A stretch of 64,000 nt of DNA. It comes from Owenia fusiformis (taxonomy: Eukaryota; Annelida; Polychaeta; Sabellida; Oweniidae). Each line of letters begins with the position of its first letter. Position 1 is the stretch's first letter. The notes under the pieces were generated by a model that was given only the letters and a program-made list of their open reading frames with translations, was not told where the DNA came from and searched no databases. Of the stretch, positions 1 to 10,364 are shown piece after piece. Made by a program: the position numbers and the translations under genes. The DNA lies in contig CAIIXF020000008.1 of assembly GCA_903813345.2 (NCBI GenBank), forward strand, positions 24,414,822 through 24,478,821. The letters are read 5' to 3'.

Positions 1-744
1 GAAAACCGCTAACCTTGTCAACTTGAAATGTTTACAGATGCAAGAGCAGACTAGTGCCAAGGTCTGATTAGGTTTTGGCCATGCTCGGTAAATTGCATGG
101 TGGCCAGTTTGCTCTTCAAAGTGCGATATTTATCACTGTGTGTCTTGTTATTTTTTCTGAGCTACCAGGTCAATATTTTGCTTAACATCTTCTTTGACAT
201 AGCTATTTTCTTAAAATGTATGTATAAACTATCAATTTCAGCATTAAGAAGTGTAAATTCAGTTCAAAGCTTCTATAGAGGGAGTCCCACTTATAGATTT
301 TTAATAGATAAGTAGAAATATCATAAATTCTTTAACATCAAGAACATTTTGTACGACTTCAACTGAAATATAAGACCAAATAGGACTCCAAACTGACAGT
401 GGGTGGTATAACTCATTAAACACTGTTTAATTTATTTTAAATCATTGTTAAAGTCTAACGATTTAAATTAGTCTATATTAGACATAATATAAATAGACAT
501 AATAAACATTATTACAAAAATATGAAAACATGATAAATTATTTGAGAACAATATTTAGAAAATTCTTGGCATTGACATTGGAAGGTAGGTTAAGGTTTAC
601 AAAGTTCATATCTTCTCTTTTTTCTTTTTCTATTTTTTTATTGATTTCACATGGGGATATCATCATATTTCAAAATATGTTTTAAATGCAAAAGTGTACA
701 AGTATATGATATAAATTAAATTTCAAATCTAATTATTCAAAAAA
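1..744. other. AT-rich 5' flanking DNA, no gene seen
   Basis: No open frame here looks like a protein, and no repeat with clear ends was found. The short frame at 97-315 has hydrophobic, low-information composition and no splice or start context. The DNA lies upstream of the TTLL gene and may contain its promoter or a non-coding first exon, but I see no TATA or initiator signal that I would defend. Confidence 0.4.
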
Positions 745-1216
745 AAACATGGTGGCCATCTTGAAAATGGTGGCCATTACACACTATTTTACAATTTTTG
801 CTGTAACTGGAATAGTAGTTTTACGTATTTTTATCTCGATGTGATAGAGCGATTTTGTTGAAATATTTTATGTGACTACTTGGAAGCAAATTACACTATT
901 TTTCGACAATTTGGCCATTTGAAATAAAGCCACCATTTTTATGTGTGTTATTTTACATGTTTTGCAATAACTAGAAATGTAAATTCTAGGGATTTTGTAG
1001 AAATTTTATATGTAAATAATTATTTAATAATGGTGAGTGCCCATTTTATGTGTGTTATTTTACATTGAATGCTAACAGGAAAAGAAGTATCTAGCAATTT
1101 TGTTGAAATATTGAGAATGCTCTGAAGTCTTTTACACTCTCTAGTGAAAATTTGGCTTATCATTTTCAAAAAAGGCAACCATGGCTGTTTAATGGGATTT
1201 GCTATGCCTTGACGTT
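745..1216 (+). repeat. Degenerate family-A repeat, 3' part
   Basis: Old copy of the family-A element. It has the GGTGGCCATC / AAAATGGTGGCC units, the 'ACGATTTTTGCTGTAACT'-like segment and a worn tail (GCTGTTTAATGGGATTTGCTATG, then a GACGTTGCT hairpin remnant) ending near 1216. The head and GTCC microsatellite are missing. It is much more diverged than the copies at 4374 and 33894. Confidence 0.6.
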
Positions 1217-1485
1217 GCTATTATCTACTTATATGTAGTCAATTTTTAGAATGAGCATAGTAATAAAGTTTGCATATGTTATCCTTGAGTCTCTTGGGCT
1301 ATCATTTTTATCCACACGTGAATATTACCCATCTTCACTCTCTTGATACACTCACTTGTGGGGAGGCATGGTCAATATCCACTCATGGATGAAAATAATA
1401 TCTTTGAAATATCATAGGATACTCTCCTTTTATTTTGCTGAAAGTATTCCCCCAGCCTATGTGTATGTTCAATAATAACACTATT

Positions 1486-1678
1486 CAGTGATCTCCCCAG
1501 CATTAAATCAAGTGGGTGCAGCACCCACCTGAGATTTTGAAAATAGGTTTGTACCCACCTGAAAATCTATTTGCACCCACTTGAAAATGAGAAATATCAT
1601 GAAAAATTGGCATATTTTGACAAATTTTGGTCTTAATTCTGAAAATGAGAATTTTGCACCCACCTGGGGAGATCAGTG
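1486..1678. mobile_element. Small inverted-repeat element (MITE-like)
   Basis: A 193-bp segment whose ends are inverted copies (TGATCTCCCCAG at 1489 and CTGGGGAGATCA at 1664). The interior has three GCACCCACCTGA-type units. CTATT flanks both sides (1481-1485 and 1679-1683), consistent with a 5-bp target duplication. No coding capacity. The class is not assigned. Confidence 0.55.
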
Positions 1679-1800
1679 CTATTTATTGCAGTTTGTCAGA
1701 GAAAATCTTTGTTTTAAAAGCAAATTTTAATAAATTATTTTGTGTTATTATCTGAAACTAGGATGCAGAGATTCCCAGACATCTGAGAACACGAAGAAAG

Positions 1801-1992
1801 ATGATCGGGTCACCCAATCGTATGTTGTATATTGTCATTGCTGTGCTCCTGTTTGGTGTCTTTCTGACTTTCATCAACATCTTCGAGTTACGACGTCTCC
1901 AGGGTCATCATGGAAGCTATGGCTCAGCCATTGTTGAGGGAGGGGGCATGGCAGATAAAATTCAGCCCATTGTCTGGATAAATGCAAAGAAT
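1801..1992 (+). CDS. TTLL gene exon 1: N-terminal membrane anchor
   Basis: Residues 1-64 from the ATG at 1801. Residues 8-28 (MLYIVIAVLLFGVFLTFINI and on) form a strong hydrophobic segment, probably a signal anchor with the enzyme domain following it. The exon ends at INAKN with donor GTAAGC at 1993, phase 0. An AG acceptor at 1760-1761 would open an exon in the same frame and add 13 basic-rich residues (DAEIPRHLRTRRK) before this Met, so the true start could lie in an upstream exon. I chose the first ATG because an in-frame TAG sits at 1759-1761. Confidence 0.85.
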
Positions 1993-2294
1993 GTAAGCAC
2001 AACTTTTCATTTACAGAGTGGATATATATAATAGTCATTAACATGTATGAAAATTGGGATTTAGTATTTCTTCTGAATTCCAAGTCGTGAGAACTTTGAT
2101 TTGAGTGGAATGAACGCAGTTGGTGAGTTTGATACGAGTACTGATGTTCAAGTTAGTTGAAGTCTTGGAGGCCTAATGTATATATAATAATCATGTATTA
2201 ATAGGTATTACCTAATATAAAGGCTAAAGTATAATATCTGTCTCATTCTCTCCTATTTACCTTGGAACATACTTGTATATGTTGTGCATTTCAG

Positions 2295-2450
2295 ATTCAT
2301 TCTGGATACTTGGACCATGTACTTGCTGTGTTCAGTCGTATTGGGTATATGCGTGGAACAGAGTCCTCTGATTGGGATGTGTTGTGGTCACACGACTACC
2401 CATTTAGCAAACTCAGAGATGTTATCCAGAATATTAAACCACATCAACGA
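2295..2450 (+). CDS. TTLL gene exon 2
   Basis: Residues 65-116, starting IHSGYLDHVLAVFSRIGY and ending NIKPHQR. Acceptor TTTCAG ends at 2294 and donor GTAAGC starts at 2451; both borders are phase 0. It encodes the start of the TTL domain, including the DWDVLWSHDYPF segment, where TTLLs typically have a 'W...LW' stretch. Confidence 0.9.
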
Positions 2451-2486
2451 GTAAGCACATCCTTGGAAAGTCTGTAATAGTTTTTA

Positions 2487-2657
2487 TGCCCCCACCACAA
2501 AGGGGCCATATTGTCAGCCTAGGTGCGTCCGTCTGTCCGTACATCTGTCAGTTTTCTTCAAAATGCTTCTTATTTTCGGGGATTTTTGACTTCTTTCAAA
2601 TATGGGTGCTTATTAGACTGGTCTGAAGGAAGTGTTTTTAATTTTCTAACCATCCTG
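2487..2657 (+). repeat. Family-D repeat head fragment
   Basis: Begins with a T-run and a small hairpin (CCCC CACCACAAA GGGG), followed by GGCCATATTGTCAGCCTAGG and GTCCGTCTGTCCG. The same head occurs at 3909. It is cut short by the family-A copy that starts at 2666. Confidence 0.55.
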
Positions 2658-2665
2658 GGTGCTAA

Positions 2666-3214
2666 TTACCCCACCAAACGAAGTTCGTGAGTGATATAGG
2701 AAAGCTGTCCATCTGTCCTCCGTCCGGATCAAAACGTTTAACCCACCTATGCGCAGTCTCAAGTCTGTGGACCCTGAAGAAAGATTACTAACATCGCAAT
2801 CAAATCAAGACAAAGAAAGAAGAAAATAAATGAAGAAACCAATGCAGCAAAAACAAATGACATCCGTGAATGGATTTGCTTAAATTTCTATATGCTGATT
2901 CATAAGGATAAAGTAGATCTGTTTAAGAAAGTATTTTCAAGATGGCAGCTGAATTCAAAATGGCTGCCATTCTATCGTAAAATAACCTAATAAACAATAA
3001 CTCATTGAATGCATGAACTCATAATGGTGGCCTTGTCAAGAAGTCATTTTCAAGATGGCCACTAGATGGCTGCCATTTGTCGTTAAAAAATGTGATAATA
3101 CCAGTTGAAAGATTTGGTTTATATGCTGCTACTTAGGGACAAAGGAGCAATTTTCAAAATATGTTTTGTTCGGTAGGATTTGTTACTCCTTCGAGTATTG
3201 CTGTTTTTCTAGTT
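2666..3214 (+). repeat. Family-A repeat (short copy, both ends)
   Basis: Head TTACCCCACCAAACGAAGTTCG, then TCCGTCCGG, then AAAATGGCTGCC units. The tail is GTTCGGTAGGATT at 3168 followed by the hairpin TACTC-CTTC-GAGTA (3184-3197) and the end CTAGTT at 3214. The hairpin stem differs in sequence from other copies but still pairs. Confidence 0.65.
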
Positions 3215-3614
3215 ACAGAGAATATGGTATCTCCTTTTCATAAAGGGCAATAAAGATATATGTACATACATAACAGACACTCAACACACATAACAGTCAT
3301 TACAATATTGGCAAACTTATACATGTATGTATTATTATTATTAATATATAACATTACATGTACATGATCCTTCTTGATATCCTATTCAATGGTGCAAAAT
3401 TGTTCAACGGTGTTTTATTACTTCTAATACATAACATACTATTTATAGATGCATGTATATTATGCCAGGTCTATTTTGTTAAAGTTTTGTTTGAGCCCAT
3501 GGTGTGATATTTTAGTCCATTTTGTTCCAAAAGAGAATTATTACTGTCTCCATAGTAACATGCATCTTTAAACCTGGTTGAAATAATAGTGATTGAACAT
3601 ATTTTTGATTTCAG

Positions 3615-3734
3615 GTGAATCATTTTCCAGGATCTGGATTCATCACAAATAAGGTCAGCTTAGCTTTGTCACCACTTAAACACATTCCGAGAGCATTCAA
3701 GATGCCAGCTGACAGGGATGCACTCCTTATGTAT
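3615..3734 (+). CDS. TTLL gene exon 3
   Basis: Residues 117-156, starting VNHFPGSGFITNKVSLAL and ending DRDALLMY. Acceptor TTTCAG ends at 3614 and donor GTAAGT begins at 3735; both borders are phase 0. It has the NHFPGSGFITNK motif seen in TTLL proteins just before the nucleotide-binding core. Confidence 0.9.
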
Positions 3735-3908
3735 GTAAGTACAGTATTCTGATATGACATCAACGGATAAAGCATGTAAAAAGAGATTGCAAAAGTGTTA
3801 ACAATTGGAGGTGTCCACTATAGAAAGGTGTTCTCACACTTAGTTTTTACTGGCAATGAAATGTAGGCTTTGAAAATCAGCTTAAATAAATGTACTGTAG
3901 GTTACATC

Positions 3909-4373
3909 ATTATGTCCCCACCATATAGTGTTTGGCCATATTGTCATCCTAGATGGTCCGTCCATCTGTTCGTCCATTCGTTCGTTTGTCTGTGTGTTGG
4001 GCAAAAATTCAAATACCTGCTGATGGATTTCATTTTAGAGGTTTATTATAAGGAATTTTCAATATGGCCATTTAATTTTATATGTTGATACCTAGGGACT
4101 AAAAAGCTTTGCCCAAGAAGAAATTTTCAAGATGGCTGCTTAATTATAAAGTGACCACCATTTTTCTTAAAAAAGTAATATTTTTACCTCAAATACCAGT
4201 GAACAGATTTGATTCATATTTTATATGCAGATCCCTAAGGACACAGTAGCTCTCTTCAAGAAAGAATTTTCAAGATGGTGGCTTAATTTCAAAATTGCCA
4301 CCATTTTTCAAAAAAATATAATCTTTGATAAATCAAAACGGATCTGGAGGCCATTTCCCGAAACGTTTCATCA
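3909..4373 (+). repeat. Family-D repeat, truncated by family A
   Basis: Head ATGTCCCCACCATATAG, GGCCATATTGTCATCC, GTCCGTCCATCTGTTCG, then units with 'AAATACCAGTGAACAGATTTG' character and AAGATGGCTGC. The right side ends at the head of the family-A element at 4374. No tail of its own is visible. Confidence 0.5.
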
Positions 4374-5538
4374 TTATCCCATCGAACGAAGTTCGGAGGG
4401 ATATAGGGAACGCCTCCGTCCGTCCGTCTGTCCGTCCATCCGTCCGTCTGTCCGTACGTCCGTCCGGGCAATAACTCAAATACCGTTGGCCCGATTTTGT
4501 TCATATTTTGTACACATATACCCTATGGAGGTAGAAGTTCTGCTCGAAAGCCGATTTTCAAAATGGCCGCTCATTTCAAAATGGCAGCCATTTTAGTGCC
4601 GAATTTGTTAGGTGCAATATGTAAAACTGTAATAGCAATATGTTTTAGATGTAAAAAAATTATATAGGACATTAATAAAGCTAGAAATGTAGATATTAAA
4701 GAAGCACATGGCAGCCATCTTGAAAAATGGCGGCTTTTACTCGTTATTTTACGATTTTTGCTGTAACTTGAAAAGTAGTGGAGCGATTTTGTTCATATTT
4801 GGTATGTGAATACTATAAACATTGCACACTGTCTAAAGACACTTTTGGTAGAAGGCGGCCATTTTAAAAAATGGCCGCCATTTTGAAAAATGGCCGCCAT
4901 TTTAACCCATTTTGCTGTAACTCGAAAAGTAGTGAAGCGATTTTGTTCATATTTGGCATGTGAATACTATAAGCATGGCACACTGTCTAATGACACTTTT
5001 GGTAGAAGGCGGCCATTTTTCAAAATGGCCGCCATTTTAACGTATTTTACTATAACTCGAAAAGTAGTGGAGCGATTTTGTTCATATTTGGTATGTGAAT
5101 ACTAAAAGCATGACACACTGTCCTATGACACTTTTAGTAGAAGGTGGCCATTTTGAAAAAAATTTTGAAAAATGGCCGCCATTTTAACGTATTTTATAAT
5201 AATTCGAAAAGTAGTGAAGCAATTTTGTTTATATTTGGTATGTGAATACTATAAGCATGGCACACTGTCTAATGACACTTTTGGTAGAAGGCGGCCATTT
5301 TTCAAAATGGCCGCCATTTTAACATATTTTACTATAACTCGAAAAGTAGTGGAGCGATTTTGTTCATATTTGGTATGTGAATACTATAAGTATGGCAAAT
5401 GGTCTAATAACACTTTTGGAAGAAGGCGGCCATTTTGTAAAATGCCTGCCATTTTTGCTATATACTTTGTTTGTAAAAATGTCATCCATGGCTGTTCGAT
5501 GGGATTCGCTACGCTTTGGCGTTGCCGTTGTTCTGGTT
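4374..5538 (+). repeat. Family-A element, complete copy
   Basis: Best complete copy. The head subterminal repeat ATCCCATCGAAC (4376-4387) is part of a 5' hairpin with GTTCGGAGGGAT. Next comes a GTCC/GTCT microsatellite (4418-4468), a unique-like arm, and tandem units of about 130-150 bp, each carrying paired AAAATGGCCGCC / GGCGGCCATTTT. The tail is GTTCGATGGGAT (5494-5505, exact reverse complement of the head repeat), then the hairpin ACGC-TTTG-GCGT (5511-5522), then TTCTGGTT. There is no coding capacity; the 130-aa and other frames here are repeat translations. Confidence 0.8.
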
Positions 5539-5795
5539 TACAAATCGTTGATAGCAAATCGTGAAATTAACAACTTGCTAAACATAATGTGCCAGTTCCA
5601 TTTCTCGAATCAATTCTTATCAGGCTCATTCAGCCGAATCGTTATATTTGGCACCAAATTAGTTATGACGTCATGAGTTATTTTTGATATTTTTCCTTAT
5701 TGACCTGCTTTGTTTTATTCTGGTTTTACTTAACAACCAGTACTCTTATTTTTGCGCAAAATGTAAATGTAAATCTAGCTTGGTATATTTGTGTA

Positions 5796-6770
5796 GGAGG
5801 GTTGTCCCAGAAGTAATGCACTATATGCTCTAACTTTCTTCAATATTCTTCAATTCAGCTGAAATTTGTTGTATATAACAATTGAAGTTTTATGTCTTAT
5901 ATCCTGAAGTTTCAGCATCATATATTAATATTAAGTCTTAAAATGGTTACTATAGCAACATGGGGGTAGGGGTGGGTGGGGCAGGTACCAATTTTTCTAA
6001 TTATGAAAAGTACCAAAGTGTTATTTTATTAATATTTCTTTCTTTTAAATGATCAAAATGTTTGGGAAATTGTTAAATTTATTCAGCATGATGTTCATCA
6101 AGTACAAATAATGACATTTAGCACTGTGATGTCATAATACCACAGTTCAATAGTCACAAATTCAAATTCAGTCACGGTCAAGAAATTGCAAAAATGGCTG
6201 CGATTCTCACCTGATAACAGAAGGCCTTGCGTTTGGTGGCCCAATTTCATACTTCACTTGGACTCACAGCCACACAACATCATGCTACCATAAAGAAACT
6301 ATAAAAGGAGTATACACCAGATAGAACTTCAATTATGGGTTGGCAGAAGAGCTTTAAAAGTGATGACTGGACCCTGGATGACAACTCCAAACATGGGAGG
6401 CAAAAGCTCCACAAGTCATGGTTGAAGAAATTGCTAAGAGTGTTTGACCTGACAGGCATCAAAAGTACATAACATGCAAAGGCCAATATTTTAAGAACAT
6501 GTGAAATGGGACACTGCAATATACATCCATGAAGTCTAGGAGGTGCTCCTAATAATTTAGTATCTTAAAATGTATTTTTGAGCATACTTCTTATCGCTAC
6601 ACAAAATACAACTTGATTTTGTTATAACATCAACATAGTATTATCAGTCAAACTGAAAATTTATAGAATAATCAAAATCTCTCTAGGGAACATTCACTGA
6701 AAATCTCACAGAAAAATATCAATCATTGATAAAGTTAGAGCATATAGTGCATTACTTCTTGGACAACACA
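5796..6770 (+). mobile_element. Mariner-type transposon relic
   Basis: Inverted ends of about 40 bp (GTTGTCCCAGAAGTAATGCA near 5801; its inverse near 6765) are flanked by TA dinucleotides (5794-5795 and 6771-6772). Around 6330-6470 a broken frame reads like the N-terminal part of a mariner transposase (WQKSFKSDDWTLDDN...GRQK, the usual 'W...F..GDW...D....GRP' pattern). Stops and frameshifts make it inactive. Confidence 0.7.
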
Positions 6771-6772
6771 TA

Positions 6773-8420
6773 AAATTAAATGCGCTTGTGAAACCAGCCA
6801 AATGATTTTAGTAGCAAGAATAATAGGGTGTAGGCTTGGGCCCCCTGTCATTCAGAAACAAACAAACTATGATGAACATATCTGATGAATTATAAACTCC
6901 TCGGATGGTGTGAAACAAACACCCGGCCCATTTACAAACCTTCAGTTTCATCCTTATTTTGGAAAGATTTTCAAGAAACATTCTCACTAAATGTGCCAAA
7001 TAATGCAGTAATGCAGGAATATTTGTATTACATATTATATTGGGTGTCCCAAAAAAATGAGACACTTATTGACAAGTATTTTCTCGGCAACTGATGAACC
7101 AAACTCCCATGCCAAAATGTACAAAGTAGCCTAAGAGTATTCTTAGCAAGTTATAAAAAAAGATCAAGTAAATATTCTGTGAGAACTAAGAAATTTAAAA
7201 CAGTATGTCAAAAACTCCCCTTCCGGAGCTCTGAAATGAGACCTCCATAGTGTTTGTGCCAGCTATTAGGTGATAGCATCTGTCAATCAGTCAAAATAGC
7301 TTGTCTGTGTGTCATGCCTGATTAATTAGTTTCATTCTTTCCTATTATCCAAAATCCATTCATTCATTTGAAGTGATATTGTTAGAATAAATACGGAAAA
7401 GTATTTTTGCTCGGAAATGGATTAATAAGTGACTTATTTGGCACAAGTGACATATTTGGCACAATTAAACCTTGTTCAATGTTCTTTCATTCTACTAAGT
7501 TTCATTGGTCTATTTTTTAACGGTCACGATTTTATGGCCATTTAAAAAACTGCTCCAAATGCAGAAAAATACTTGATATGAATTTGCAAACTTTATCTTG
7601 TTGAACTACATGTACATGTATTTCAAAGTTATTGTCCACATTTTACTCTAGAGGCATGGACATAGTGAGAGAGGGTTCATGGGACTCATGCAACCCCCAT
7701 TCTCCTTGAACCCCTTTCTTTATAAAACATACTCCCGGCCGGTATCAACCCCTTTTTCTGAGAGATCAACAAACCAAAGGCCGAGAACATGCCCACTCTC
7801 AGAGAGATAAACAATGTTTTTATATGCATCAATTATTGCATTTGTAGACACAGTTAACCTCTTAAAAGGAAAAATGTTTCAATTGGGATAAAGTAGAAAA
7901 CAATATTTCCCATTAATAATAACTTAAAGGACAACTGAAATAGCTTTTCTCAACTTGCAGCTACAAAAATGCGGTTTTCTCCATTGTAAGCCCAACGTAG
8001 AGTTCTTGCGATAGCCATTTTAAAAACAAATGTTAGATAACTGCTAACGGTCATAGATAACGAAATAAAACTAACTGATCAATCAAATTGGCCCCCACGT
8101 GATTGGTAACGTCATATACAAAATATAGCTTTGGTTTATTGGTTCCTTAGTAATCACAACGTCACGGCAACCATATGATTATTGTGTAAACAAATAACAA
8201 AACATTTTGGCATTATGACGTCATGATCTAATGGGCCAAAACGGGGGTCACGTGGGGACCAGTGAGAGATCACGTGGGGGCCAATAACGTCACAACCAAT
8301 TCGAATATTGCTTATTAAGCAGCTATAACGATCGTTAGAGTGAAATAATTTTCACACTACTGATGAGAAAACATGTCCAAATACATTTATCAAAAAATTA
8401 TATTGATTCCTTTAGGTTAA
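6773..8420. other. Intron DNA, mostly unassigned
   Basis: No exon-like frame was recognised. A mariner-like end (GGGTGTCCCAAAAAAATGAG at about 7040) has no partner nearby; the closest inverse match is at 16355-16385. The rest is AT-rich with no clear repeat structure. Confidence 0.4.
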
Positions 8421-8439
8421 AAATACCATTTCATATCTG

Positions 8440-8774
8440 CTTTAAGTTCATTTACTTCAGAGTAAAATGTTTTATTTTTGACGTTTCGCTAATTATCCCA
8501 TTAGCTTTATCAAAACAAAAAACTATGACAACAAACTATGACATAGTTTTGTCATAGTTTATTGTCATTGTTTGTTTATTGTTACCTGGGTATTGTATTG
8601 TTGAATTATTACGTCATAAATAATATAACTGTGTACTTCCATTTTGAATGTAATCTTGATAAAGCTAATGGGATAATTAGCGAAACGTCGAAAATAAAAC
8701 ATTTTACTCTGAAGTAAATGAACTTAAGTTATTATTAATATATTACCAGAGTGATGAATTTACACAGAAATATT
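8440..8774 (+). mobile_element. Penelope-like element terminal fragment (fold-back) with hammerhead-like motif
   Basis: Two inverted arms (8441-8514 and 8652-8728) share TTCAGAGTAAAATG, TTTTATTTT, GACGTTTCGC and TAATTATCCCATTAGC. The spacer (TATGACAATAAAC, ACCTGGGTATTG, ATTACGTCATAAATAAT) also occurs downstream of the GIY-YIG ORF at 49440-49560, which ties this piece to a Penelope-like element. On the + strand at 8651-8686 the pattern TTGATAA - stem GCTAAT/ATTAGC - GAAA - CGTC resembles a hammerhead ribozyme core with two changes from CTGATGA. Confidence 0.7.
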
Positions 8775-9007
8775 TCCCATGTTATGTTATTTTCCCATAG
8801 GGAAAACTCATGCGATCCATTGTTTTCAGCTTAATTTTGATCACCCAGAATCAATATCTTTAAAATCCCTGCTTGAAAAGTCATTTAGTATTTTTTGGTG
8901 AAATAAGATATAAATTAGAAACCATTCTTCACTAAATGCTTACTTTGAAATCACTTGAGATATTATTGTAATGATTCTATATATGGTTGTGATATATACT
9001 TTTACAG

Positions 9008-9083
9008 GCAAAGGAGCATCCAGATACCATGTGGGTCCAAAAGAGCAACAATCATAGAGGGGTCAAGATCACAAAAATGCAAG
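9008..9083 (+). CDS. TTLL gene exon 4: nucleotide-binding region
   Basis: Starts AKEHPDTMWVQKSNNHRGVK and ends ITKMQ plus one base (phase 1). Acceptor TTTACAG ends at 9007 and donor GTCAGT starts at 9084. The W-V-x-K-x(4)-RG pattern corresponds to the TTL-family 'WIVKP...RG.GI' stretch of the ATP-grasp fold, with KS in place of KP. Confidence 0.9.
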
Positions 9084-9244
9084 GTCAGTGAGAGGTCAAA
9101 TAACCATTGCTATATAGCTTTGAAATCTAGCTGAAGTCTCATTTTAATGAGATTTTAAGAAATTTGCCACTAAAAGGATTTACATGTTGTTCTTTTTTTG
9201 AAATTGTCCTTCATAATTGACTTGAATTTCATACAGTATCTAAT

Positions 9245-9570
9245 CATAAACATAATATACTTCAAGGTGCATATGAAAAATTTAGTAGAACAGCTGATAA
9301 TCTATTTATTTTAAATAACGTGCCTTTATCAGAGAGCCCTTATATTGTTGCTTTATTGATCTGAAAAAGGCTTTTGATTTAATTGATTGAAACATGCTCA
9401 TATATAAACTTATTCAAAGAGGTATCACAGGCAATATGTTAAACATTATTAAATCAATGTATTCTAAATCAAAATCTTGTGCTAGGACTGATGTTGGTAT
9501 CAAATATACATTCGCAAATGAGGTGGGAATAATACAAGGGGGTACCCTTAGTACTTTTCTCTTCAGGTTA
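9245..9570 (+). pseudogene. LINE reverse-transcriptase relic
   Basis: A broken frame reads QGAYEKFSRTADNLFILNN, then DLKKAFDLID, then YKLIQRGITGNMLNIIKSMYSK and VGIIQGGTLSTFLF, which are consecutive non-LTR reverse-transcriptase segments. An in-frame stop follows DLID. The family-A head at 9571 interrupts the frame right after the 'QGG.LS..LF' motif, so family A inserted into a LINE. Confidence 0.8.
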
Positions 9571-9855
9571 TTATCCCATCAAACAAAGTTCGGGTTGATA
9601 TAGGGAACGCCTCCATCCGTCCGTCCGTCCGTCCGTCTGGGCAATAACTCAAATACTGTTGGCCTGATTTTGTTCATATTGTGTACACATATACCTTATG
9701 GGGGTAGAAATTCTGCTGGAAAGCTGATTTTCAAAATGGCTGCTCATTTAAAAATGGTGGCCATTTTAGTGCCGATTTTACAGTAATTTAGGCACAATAT
9801 GTAAAACTGTTATAGCAATATGTTTTAAATGTAAAAAAAATATATAGGACATTAA

Positions 9856-10225
9856 ACAGAGAATCAGATCTAGCGAGCAGCCTCACAAAAAATTGTTTCA
9901 ATTTTAGAATATTTCTGGCTTATGTCATTCCTTTTCATGTCTATTTTCTAAAAATCCCAAAAGTGCACACTTTATTTCAGGAAAACTTAAGATTTTTACA
10001 ATAATGTATTATTTTTCTATAAGAATGGTTACCATTCTTATTATTGGGGGGAATTTGAAAATTTTTCACCCATTTTTGCGCTTTGAAACCATTATAACTT
10101 CTCCAATTTATAACATACCATGAATCTTTTGGAGATATTGTATTTGAGATTGTAAGGAATAGATAGGTAAGTCAATTGTACATGTTGCCTGTAATTTTGT
10201 CACCCCCATAGATCTGATTCTGCTT
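9856..10225. mobile_element. TTAA-flanked non-autonomous element (370 bp)
   Basis: Both ends are flanked by TTAA (9852-9855 and 10226-10229), while the uninterrupted family-A copies read GACATTAATAAAGC at this place, so the target duplication is TTAA. The ends are imperfect inverted repeats (GAATCAGATCTA near 9861; TAGATCTGATTC near 10209). A related copy is at 46529-46885. The TTAA target suggests piggyBac-type mobilisation; no transposase is present. Confidence 0.7.
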
Positions 10226-10364
10226 TTAATAAAGCTAGAAATCTTAAAAAATGGCGGCCTTCACTTGCTACTTTACGATTTTTGCTGTCTCAAAAAGTAG
10301 TAGAGGGGTTTTGTTCATATTTAATATGTGAATACCATAAGCATGGCACACTGTATAATTACAC

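Noticed and set aside
4418-4470. CRISPR-like or coding repeat of GTCC units (PSVRPSVR-type peptides)
   Set aside because: A plain tetranucleotide microsatellite shared by all family-A and C heads; no spacers, and the genome is eukaryotic.
4890-5564. 71- and 130-codon frames with repeated MAAILTYFTITRKVVERFCS-type peptides
   Set aside because: Translations of family-A tandem units; the same peptides recur at 19940, 34287 (minus) and 36452 wherever the repeat occurs.
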